Assembly (NCBI GenBank): GCA_038501625.1
Contig: JAZAYU010000010.1
Coordinates: forward strand, 9,507,380 to 9,571,379
DNA from: Corbicula japonica
Taxonomy: Eukaryota; Mollusca; Bivalvia; Venerida; Cyrenidae
Direction of reading: 5' to 3'
DNA length: 64,000 nt
Below are positions 10,801 through 22,800 of the stretch, piece after piece. Within the stretch, counting starts at the first letter, position 1. Each line of letters begins with the position of its first letter. The notes beneath the pieces were generated by a model. It saw only the letters and a list, made by a program, of their open reading frames with translations. It did no database searches and had not been told where the DNA came from. A program made the position numbers and the translations under genes.

Positions 10801-13800
10801 GCACAACTAGGCTTGGTGACAAACACTCCTGTGAAGTTTCAAAGAAATCCCTCAAGCAGTTTTGGAGGAGAAGCGAGGACAAGATTATTTCGGACGGACG
10901 GAAAGACGGACGGATGGTGCGATTACTATATGCCTCCCTTCGGGGGCATAATTAAAAGGGAGGTAATTGGAAATGGTTGGAATTTTTAACATTGTTTATC
11001 GAGGACCAGTTGTGTTATTGATGAATATTTTGTGATTTTATTTATCCACAAGTGGTAGAGAACGTGATTTAATTCAAATAAATGTGAATATTTCAAGGAA
11101 TCGCTGACATTTTACTGAAACCCTTATTTTAACAAAGGGAAAGATAAATAAGTTGGGCCTGCAGATTTTCAAGAATACTTTATCCCTTTGCAATGATAAC
11201 AGAAAAGCAAATTTGTAAACATATAGCATTTTGAGTTTTCGTTTTCAAATTTTACAAAATTTAAAAATAGGAAAGTGGATACTTTTTATTTTTGTTGCGT
11301 ATATTTGGTTATTTACGAAAAAAGGTTGATTTAAATAAGGCAACCCACACTCTAAAAAAACAGATATCAGAAATAGGCATAATTGATATTTTCACACTGT
11401 CTGAATTATACGTTGTGACTATACTTGATTAAAATTGGCAGGACAAACTGTCTGAACAAAAATATTGGTTTTGAGTGAAAAATTACAGACTATTTGGCCA
11501 TTTTAAAGGAATTTACAGATGAATTAAAGGTTTGAAATAATATTAAAGGCTTCGCTACAAGGCCTGGCATCATCTGATCTGGATCTACACTGGTCACTAC
11601 TTAGTCACAAAATAACCTAATAAACCTAAACAGGTAAAAGTGAACAGTATACCGTAGTTCCTTATCAAATGACATTGTCATGCCAGATTATCACTTAAGC
11701 ACAAACTGACTTATGCTTAAACTTAATTTTCAACTCAACATGTTTATTCAAATTCCGAGTAAATGTTGGTTATTTCCAAGGAATACTTTATAAAAAATAA
11801 AATCTTTTTATTAGGATGTAAATACTTTAAATAAAACCAAGTCTTGGAGAAATACAAATGTGTATATTCAAATTCAGATTTTTGAGTTACACAACAATGA
11901 AAACAAATCTGTTAATCCTTTCGTCCATAGATAAACCTTTATTTGCTGATCTGGATCTACACTGGTCGCACATGCATAAAAATGCGTATATATGGAGGAA
12001 AGGGTTAACATGGATAAGCTGGCTTATCTGTTATTACGACGGATGCCAGGATGAAAATTGCACAAATTTTAAGTTATTAACTTCAGCATAACCCTTTCCT
12101 CCATATACACACTTCTATTGCATGGGAAAACAGTGTAGATCCAGATCAGCCAGCACATCTATGCCATCTGATCAGGATCTGCACTGTTCACTTTTTGATT
12201 CCTTAGGTTATTGCTGACCAAAATGCGCCCAGTGCAGGTCCTGATCAGATGACACAGATGTGCCAGCTTATCTGGATCTATACTGGTCATACATGCCTTA
12301 AAAGGCATATACTGTATTCCGCTGTGTATACCGCGCACATTTTTTCGTCCCCGATAAACGCCAAAGTTCGGGTGCGCGTTATACATCCGAAAAAAATCAT
12401 CACGTTTTTTTCCGGCTCCCAAAGTGGCCAAAAATGACGAATATTGTCTGAAACATGATAAACCGGAAGTTTGGTTTTACTGCGCATCTTTATGCGCAGG
12501 TCGGATGCAGATCGCGTCTGACGATTGCATCCATGTTTTAATAAACTATATCGCAAAAGACGTCGTAACAAAACAGCTTTCGCAAAGAAATATTAAAATA
12601 ATTTTTTTAAAATGTTTGTGAAAAATCTAGATTCAGCAGAAATCTTAAATATATTTTCAGATTAAAAAAAACAACTATTGTTAAATAACTTTGGGTTATG
12701 TTGTGTCTATAGTTTGAAATCAGTTTGGATCAGCTTATTGTTAACTTAATAATTACCGTTAGCAATTTTCTTCTCGGGTTTGTAAAAGGTATTGTTTTCC
12801 AATTAAAATCTGCGATATGTTTGTAACAAATTGGGATTTGTTTGCAACAAATAAATTCCAAAGGGCATTGTTATTCAATTAAAACATTTCAACAAACATC
12901 TTTGAGAACGTGATAAGTAAATTGAGCAGGTGATGAGATGTTTGAGAAGGTGATAATTGTCACTTATTTTCAGCCTTCCAACTTCCGCACAACACGAAAA
13001 ATTGGTGCGCGTTATACATCCGAAAAAGTGTTTTCCCGCCGATTTTACGTAAAAAAATTGGGTGCGCGTTATACATAACTGCGCGGTATACACAACGGAA
13101 TACGGTATATGGAGCAATGGGTTAAATTCATCAAAGGTATTTTTGGCTACTTGTGTGAACAATTATTCTGAACAGAATACAAGGTGAAAATACTCAGGAT
13201 GTAAACATGCTGAAATCCAAAAATTCTTACTTACCTAAAACTGTAATGTGAATATTTCTGTTCTTTAGTAACTGAGCAGTTTGCAGTGTTCTAACAATGT
13301 CATGCGAGGGACCGTCTGTGATCAGCAGTAAATGTTCCTTGACCCCATACCGGCCTTGTCGTGCAAACATGTCATGGGCTCGCAGCAAAGCTGCTCCTGT
13401 GTTCACTCCGTGGCTTCTGTCTGGTTTTAGATGATCATCTAAACGACGGCACAGTCTGTTTATGTATGTGCCACTATCCAGATCGGATATTTCCCAGACG
13501 GTGTCAGCATATCCCAGAATTCCAACCCTTACATGCTCAGGATCAATATCCAGTCTAACAAAAGAAACAAATCTTTCTTTTGGCATGGCTTTCTCAGGGC
13601 ATTTCATGGGAGCAGTGTCTTTTGTGATTTTTACTCATTTCAGTGCCCAAGGTTATAAAACTGAGCATGGAAACCAGTCTCAAATCTCAAGCATCAAGCC
13701 AGTCGCCATTTCAGCCAATCAGATTCTTGAGATTTGAGACTGGTTTCCATGCTCAGTTTTATAACCTTCAGCCCAGTTCTTACTTTTGATTGAAAACTTA

Positions 13801-16800
13801 CAATTATCTATTTCTTTCTCATTATTAATAGGTGATTTTGTTACTCATAATGACCATAATTTTTATTTTTACCACAAAATGCACAAGTAATGTCATCTGC
13901 TCAACTTTATGACATCGGTTCAAGGATGGGCATCAGCTTTTCAAAGACCCTTTTTCCACCACTTATGTTTATCCTGGCATATGGATTTAAGTTGGAATAA
14001 CAAAAATACAAGTTCAAAAATGAGCATTATACCATTTAGAATTCAGAACACCCCTGTCAGAAGTATATAATGAAAATTTCATGAAAAAATATAAAGAAAT
14101 GGGAAAGTTAAAATCAATATAATGTTGTCCTGATGGACATAGAGACAGCCAAATTGATCATCATGTATCACTAAGTTATTTTACTGTGGTATCATTTTAT
14201 TTAGCGATGGCTTAATTTTCGTGTATTTCGCACTCGGGCCAGTGCGCGAATTTAAAACCCAAGCTAAATTTTAACAACAAGGTTCCACATACTTATCTGA
14301 AACGGACCTACACTTTATATATAGTTGCCCGTATTGCTATTTGATTTGAAGTACCGAATAATTATGTTAATAAAGAAAGTAAAATTAATTATAACTGTCG
14401 AATTTCTTATGGAATATGGAATATGTTTAATGTTACTTTAAAACTTGAACGACAATCTAGTTCACTCATTTAGGTCAGGTCACATTTTACCAAACAGTAT
14501 CGTTGTCATCTCATTTTTAATTTATTTACACTTTTTTGAGTAACTGTTTCGCAATTAATTGACACTTTAGACCATAAAACGGGTACACAATTTAACGTCA
14601 ATTATGACATTAGGATATGAATTTTGGACGATAGATGGATCAAACTGTTCCCGTGTCAATTAGCTGCGTCGAATAAACAGCAGTCCGATAATTGACTAAC
14701 AAAAAAAGGGTAATTGACAGGGGGCCAAATGACACATGATTAGCTCTCGTGTTCAAAAATAAAGAATACAGTAAAACTCCTCATTACGGACACTCAGTAT
14801 TACGGACACCCCGGTATTACGGACGATTTTTTAAAGAACGGACATTTTCTCTTTTTTGTATATGTAGTTAATGACTCACTAATACGGACACCCCGCTATT
14901 CCGGTATTACGGACAACGGACGCAGTGCGAAATTAATTTTAATGCACATTTTAGACCCGCTATTACGGACAATCGAATCTGGTAACATTCCACTTTTTGA
15001 CTGTTTCACGACATCAGTTTACGACATCGGTTTGCGACATACGACCGATTAACGTATTATTGATTAGACTCATTTACGGTAAATGGTAAAGTTGCAAATT
15101 GCAATCAAAACAGACCTGTCAAACTGTGATTTACACAATTGACTGGGGTACCTAATCATTGTTTAAGTGGTAATGTAAATTAGCAGTTTAAGATGTTTGT
15201 ATCTTTTAGTTAATTGGGCAATAATTGGCAGGTTTTGGCAATGAAAAGATTCGCTACTGATCGATTTGATTGGATGTTTTTGTTTGTAAATCTATGATAA
15301 TACATGTATTATGATGTGCATTAAAAAAAAACTCACCAGTGTTTATTTACTGTTTGTATTGTAGAGCATGTATAAAATGAGCATAAGTACATGTAATTTA
15401 TAGTTTTGCAATTGTAAAACATGTGTAAAATTAAAATTAGTAAATTTACCTATTTTGTCTCATTTATAACATTAAACTAGATATAAATGCCAATTAACAC
15501 ATATTAGGCTGTCTAATCAACGATAGATAAATTATGTCGAACCGAAGATGTATCGGACAGTGGCCGGTGGTTCAACCCCACAATTAAGGACACCCCGCTA
15601 TTAAGGACACTTTCCCTCAGTCCCTTAGGTGTCCGTAATAGAGGGGTTTCACTGTAGGTATTGATAATGGGTCAGTAAAATATTGATAATAATATTTTTT
15701 TTTGTTTGAAAAATTGGATTTAAGCGAATTTAAGTCCGCGCAAACAGTCTTTTTCGGCAATTTTGCGAATTTTCATGCCAGCGAAATAAAATGATACCAC
15801 AGAACTTCGGAAGTGGTCACATTAATTTTCCTTATCTGTTTCCACCACCTTTCTGGAAATCTTTCATCTAAACCTGGTACTTACCTTCCAAGCATACGCT
15901 CCAGCCACGGTCTGAGATGCACATACACATAGTGGCTGGCATCATGGTATTCACTGTTGGACAGGTCCACAGCTATCACCAAGTCATACACGGGATCGCA
16001 ATATCCCAACGCAGCTGCAGGATAACAAAAACATTAGTAACTTGGTGAGAGTAAATTATTTTAGAATAACTTACAACCACATCAGTAGCCAATCAGTAAT
16101 GTTTCTAAAACTCAATCATTTGTGTTACGTGTTTAACAACCCAAATGTTGTACATCTCCTGATGAATGCAATAAAATACTGCAAACTAATTGTTCATAAA
16201 CATTTTCGAGTTTTTGTAAAAACGGACATATTTGCAAATATTAGTTTTCTTGTTTTTATAGTTTCATAATTTATATTCCTGCAAAATTAATGTTCACTCT
16301 TCAGTGTCATTTGCAAATATAGTGAAAATAAATTGGTTGCAAATATTTGTGTTTTTACAGTACAATGGGTGAAACTTAGAAATTTTGAAAATCCTTAAAA
16401 CTTGTCAAATTTTATAAAGAAAATCAACAATTTTAGAAACAGAAACCAGAATTGCAGGCATAATCTTGAAAACTTTCACCATGTAGTACTGATTCAATAC
16501 TTAAATAATAAATTTTTAACCTACTACTAATAAAACTACCTATTTTTAACACAAAACAGTTATTTGAATGTTTGTAAGTATGACTTACGTAAACACTCGA
16601 TGCTACTTGCAGCACCAATTCTGCGAGTGGTGTATCGTAATGGACATGGTAGGCAGGCAAGACCCTCCTGGTAAAACCCTTTAGGACAGGCTACACAGAC
16701 AGCACCAGATAGAATGTAACCAGGGAGACACTGAGCACCACCTCCTACAATCAACAACAACATGCATTACATTTGATTATTACATGTGATCTAAACATCA

Positions 16801-19800
16801 GGTGCCGATTTAAGACAGAACATAAAATCGTTTCGGCTAACCCTATATAGAGCTACGTGTATATGCCTGTTTACATGTGTGTGTGCAACCAGTGTAGATC
16901 TACATCAGCTGGCTCATTCATGCCATCTGTGCCCAAGGTTATAAAACTGAGCATGGAAACCAGTCTCAAATCTCAAGCATCTGATTGGCTGAAATGGCGA
17001 CTGGTCGCCATTTCAGCCAATCAGATGCTTGAGATTTGAGACTGGTTTCCAAACTCAGTTTTATAACCTTCAACCCTGATCTTGATCTGTGCTGGTCGCA
17101 TCTTGGTCAAAAACAACGAAACAACCCAATACATCAAAAAGCGAACAGTGAAGATCTTAATCAGACGGCATGTATGTGCCAGACTTGTGTATGTCACAAG
17201 ATTTAAAGGATATACGTACGGAAGGACAAGTGCAACTCTTTAAAAAAAAAAAATTAATTAAATCAAATTTAAAGATAAACTTAAGTTTGCACTACTTAAA
17301 CTTTTAAGATTATCTTTATATATCTATAATAAACTATTTCTATTTATTTTATTATTTAATAATAGGTGAGGTCCACTTATTAAATAGTAGCAATTGTAAT
17401 TATATGATATTTACACGTTTTTTATTATAGCTATTAGAAATGGAACAATTTGTTTATGGGACCTACTATTATCTGGCTGAACACACTCCGAGGGATCAGC
17501 AGCTGTGTTTGTGCGAGTGACAAGTCCTGAAGGGCAGTCCAGACATATTGTATCCATCTTGAACCTGCGATACTTGTTGAAACCACATGGTACACAAGTC
17601 TGGGCTACAGCGTTAAAGGTAAGACCACCTGGGCACCAATCTGCAAATATTCAACAAGAAAGGTTAGACCACCCAGGCACCAGTCTGCAAATATCCAACA
17701 AGAAAGGTAAGACCGCCCGGGCACCAGTCTGCAAATATCCAACAAGAAATGGTAAAATAATTCACAATTTGCATAATGTTAAAGCAATGTTGTTTGCTTA
17801 AAAATATATGACATCATTTCCAGGATAATGTCAACTGTTAAGATACCTATGCCCGTGACCCAATCTGTTTCGTTTTTCCAACACTTGATTTGATGTCAGT
17901 AATGTGTAAAAGATTTGTGGGTTTTCCATGAAAAATGAAATGTATTGTATTGAAAATACAAGCAATTTATGAGTTGTTTAATCAAATTCTTGATTTGTTG
18001 CGGCCTTTATATAGCCAAACTTTAATTCGTCAGGTTATTTCTGACCAAAATGTAACCTGTGAAGATCCTGATCAGATGACACAGATGTGCTGGCTGATCT
18101 GGATCTACACTGGTCGCACATGGGTAAAAATGCATATATATGGAGGAAAGGGTTAAGTATCTTTCACGCATGCTAGCTCAGATGTGAAAATGTAGTCTAT
18201 GGTTACTGTTTCTGGTCAGTAACATTTCTTATCACCCTTGAACAGTTTTCCAAGGAATAGATGTTTCCATCCAAACATAGTAGTTTACTTGACTTTATAT
18301 TTCCAGACCCAATGTTTACAGCAGTAGTCATTTGCAATGAATGTTTTACTTGTTTGGATGATCTCTCTAAGTGCATGATGAATTTCAAACACTGATAAAA
18401 AAAATTTATGCAAGAAAACTTACTTTCTTTGCACATGTCAGCACTAATGGCCCCTGGCCCACTAGTGTGTAGCCCATTGGGACAGGGCGTACACTGGAGC
18501 TGGTTAACGGATGCTGTATATGTGTGTGAAGGACACAGGTCACATGACTTTCTAGTGGAATTGATGAATGAGCCAGCTGGACATGCAGCACCTACAGAGA
18601 TTCAAATTTATTTGGCATAAATAAATTGTATTTCTTTTACTGGTAAAAAACAAATTTTCACTTTATTTTATGCTTTCAATGCACAATTTGCGTGATTTTG
18701 CCAAAAATGTTTATGACCTTATGTCATGAACTTATTATAACATCATAAACTCATATACCTAAACTTGAATGCATTTTTCTAAACATTCACATTGGGAATA
18801 TTAAATGCATAATTATTAGGGATGGCAACGAGTAGTAAAATTGGTACTCGAGTACTCGGACGATCTTCCGATCGAGTACTCGAGTACTCGAACGATTTCC
18901 GATTTTAATGGGGATAATTCCGTTCGTGTAATATCAGCTTCAACCTACTCTGTATTTATACCATATACCACATATTAAAAAAGATACTTACACAACAAAA
19001 TTGTGTTATATCTTTCGTGAAATAATCAAATCAAATAAATTAGTCGAACTAAACTAAAACCATGGGGCTCGTCTGTCTGCTTTTTGGGCGTGGTCTCGTA
19101 TCATGTTTCAACTTAAGATGGTTAAGCATTCATTTCCCCCCGTTGTAGACCAACTTGGAACTACATTTGACTGTTTTTTCGTCCGCTGCATGCCCGTTTG
19201 AAGTAACTCCATGCAGACGACTTTGCGGGAGGCATTTTGCTGATGTAATACAGGTATTGATTTCGGTGTTTAATTACAGAATGTGATACTAAACATTACC
19301 ATCTTTTTACGTTATCTTTTTATTTTCATTAATATTCATAGATTAGTTCGCGTCATTCACCAAAAAATATATCATCACATGCGAGTGAACCAATCAATGA
19401 CTATATTGGGCGGTCCTGATTTTCTGTATGAAGCGCCAATTATCTAAATGTCAAACAATACATTTGTGCGAAATGGGTACCACAGGTGATTGGCAAACAA
19501 CAGATCTGTATTACCGCTACAAAAACATTGCTAATTGACATTATTGACAAGTGCCAGTTGGGACCCTTATTTGGCAGTTTGTTATTTCACAACAATGACA
19601 CTTCAACTTCAATGCGTAAAATATGTCACCTGTGGCGATTAAGTGCATCGCGCATAGTGTCTAATTGCCACCGTGCCGTATATCGAAATGAATTATAAAC
19701 AAAATAAACGGAATTCTTTTTTTATATCAAATTTTTTTTTTCCGATTACTTGAGTAGTAGATTTAGTACTCGATACTCGGATGTTCGATCGAGTACCCGA

Positions 19801-22800
19801 GTACTCGAGTAGTCGATGCCATCCCTAATAATTATGGGTACCAACGTTAAAAAATAAAAACAGTGAAAATAAAAATGATATTCCACTAAATAAAAGCATT
19901 TTCCTCACTTTTGCAGTCGGCCACACTCTCACCAGCTGTGGTGTATGTTATGCCACTAGGACAATTTCGACATCCAACATCTGCAATGGTCCTGTATTTC
20001 CCAAAGCCACAGTCTACGCAGGACTCTGTTGCCTCCACATAATATCTCCCTGCTGGGCACCAGTCTACAAATAACAGAGAACAGAATATAACTAGTAGCA
20101 GTCTATAAAAAGTCTACCATAAACGAGTTTAGAATGAAAGAGTAGGTAAAGTTTTGCACAGATTTCAACCATTTGGCATTATTTTTTTGCCTAAAGCAGC
20201 TAATTCAGCCATCGTAACAAAGAAAAAAATTCACAAAAATTATGTTGCAATAAATAAGTCAAGCTCACTGCAAGCAGGCTCAAGATGCCTGTTTGAAACA
20301 TATTAAGCCCACTTTGATATGACCTTTGACCCCTGTTACATCCACCTTTCTGACGGGACCTGGGGATTGTGCAGGACACTCCATCTTATTAAGGTCAACA
20401 TTTATGCCAAATATAAACAAGATTGCTCAATGCAATGTTAAAGTTACGGATCGGACAAATCCAGATGGATTCACTAAAAGACGCATGCACGCACACCCAC
20501 AAACAATACAAATAACATATTAACTGAACAGTATTCTAAAAAGTCAAAAGGTTTTGGAGCAGAAATGTTTATCAAGCTTTTCTAAAAGTTTCAAGTTCGG
20601 TAATAAATTTTGTTGAGGCTGGAATTGTATTTCAGATCACCATTCCAGAGTAAGTGAATGCCTTTCTAAGGTATTTAGTAAAGCCTTAATAACACAACTA
20701 ACTTCGTTAGATATGAAAATGCCCACAGTTTAGTATGATTCAATAGAAATAGCCAAGTTACAGCAAATTTTAAGTTTCATGATGAATACAAGTCATGTTT
20801 AAGAAATATACATGGGCAAAACTCTGTCAAATGTAACCCTGACCTACCTGCTGAACACTGACTCAGTGACGTTGAACCAGGGTCCATGGTATGATACCCG
20901 TCCGGTGTGCAAGGTTTACACCCTGTTTGGCCAGTCTGATCCTGGTAGCTGGTTTTGTCACAAAGACGACACTGTCCATCCTGACCCTCAGGTTTAAAGG
21001 ATCCTGCGGGGCAGGGTTCACATTCTGTCGTGCTCCCTGCTCTCAACTGCCTGCCTCCTGGGCACCAATCTACAACAAATATACAGTCAAACCTGTATTA
21101 AGCAGCCACCCAAGGAAATGAGAAAAAGAGGTGACTGTTTAAAACAGGTAAAAGTAGACAAAATGTCAATTTAGGACTTTTTCAAACTTGCTGTTTAAGA
21201 CAGGTGGTTGCTGAATGCAGGTTGCTGCTATGGCATGTTTGTCTGTTTAACTATTAAAATCATGTATGTACTATGCACCTTCAACAATTCAGCTATTACT
21301 GGCCAAACACACTATTGTGCAAATGGCAATCTGACTGTGGTCCAGTTCCAAACAGATTGCTTTAAAGTAAGCTATTTTATTGCTTACAAGCCAGAGTCAT
21401 AGAAGCCTGGCTACAGATATTGTACTCACAAATTTATTACCTACAACTCTGATATATATATCATCAGCCTCATATGAGGTTTTGAATTTATGAATAGGAT
21501 AGTATGTCAACACACAACTACCTTGAACCTTTCTCTCTTGCATAGAGGTGCAAGATTTTGACAGATTTTGTGTAAATATTTCTCTATTCCCCCATGTTGC
21601 CAGATTAAAAATTTGGTCGACATGAGGTATTGATATTAGGCCCATAAAATATACTCAAACTCTGTTTTATAGACGCATCTCTATTTTTGAGGTAAATAAG
21701 TTATGTGGTCATGTGTTACCATATTTGATAGCTTTGACCTAGACATGCCGAACTCTGTTATTTCTTGTTTAAAATTATGTTGATATGTTATTTATTTTCA
21801 CACAAATACATAATTAATGAAATACAATTAAACCCCCTCTTTACGGACACTCATGTTCTCTTCTTCTTGATCTAACCCTTTCGCTGCCAACGTCCAAAAC
21901 TGGAATTGACGCCGTCAGTGCCAAAAGCACATTAAAAAAATACCAATACCAAGGTCAGAATAAGGCTGGTTATTTATAGATATGTTGACTTAATTACTAT
22001 GTTTACATGGGAAAACGATAGCAATAACATTATTTGTCAATATTTCAATGATCTGCGTAAGTCAGCATAGAAACCCCCGCTTTGCATGCTGGTCTATATA
22101 TATCAGGATAGAAACAGCAAAAGCCATCCATATGGCAAATACGCCAAAAATAATAGGGACGGCATATGCCATCCTTATGGCAGTGAAAGGGTTAAACCCA
22201 CAATTAAGGACAACCCGCTATTAAGGACACTTTCCCTCAGTCCTTTAGGTAAAAGTTACAGAGGAGTTTCACTGTAATATTAAACTGCATAAGAATCATT
22301 GATAACTGTAACAAGTACAGTGTTCCAGGCCAAAAGCTGGTATCCATGAAAACAAGTTTTAATGATGTCAGAAAATAACTGCTGATGTCATTAATTAATT
22401 TAGAAGTTGCCTGCATTTATAGCCAACCAGAAGCTTTGAAAATTCAAATTCATCAGTGATTTATTTCAATAGCACTCCTTTCTATTTTCTATTTTAGAAT
22501 AAACAAAATAGAATTTTCAACTGCGCATGCACATGGCTACAAATGTAGGGCAACTTCTAAGTCGGATAGAGTCTATTTAAGACGTTTTTTAAAGAAAACT
22601 AAAATCACAGTTGTTTTTATTGATTTTGTAAAATTTGTTACAGAGCCTGGTTTCCTGGGGCCTGTATCAAATATTCGAGATCTTGCCTTTTCTACAGTCC
22701 TCTATGCTAGTCGATCCGACAGCTTTGGTGTCTTCTCCAGCAGGACACGGTTTACAGGAGGTCTGGCCAGTTTGATCCTGGTAACTTAACCGGTCACAGG

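Noticed and set aside
12159..12571. Overlapping minus-strand frames of 90 and 94 codons
   Set aside because: They run across F1 and the TIR element end, with no protein pattern.
13555..13607. N-terminal extension of the VWA exon to a Met
   Set aside because: A strong acceptor at 13555-13557 and the family alignment place the exon start at 13554; joining exon 38 there restores the VWA sequence.
19486..19698. Transposase in the hAT-like element
   Set aside because: 70 codons with no hAT dimerisation or catalytic pattern; the element is non-autonomous.
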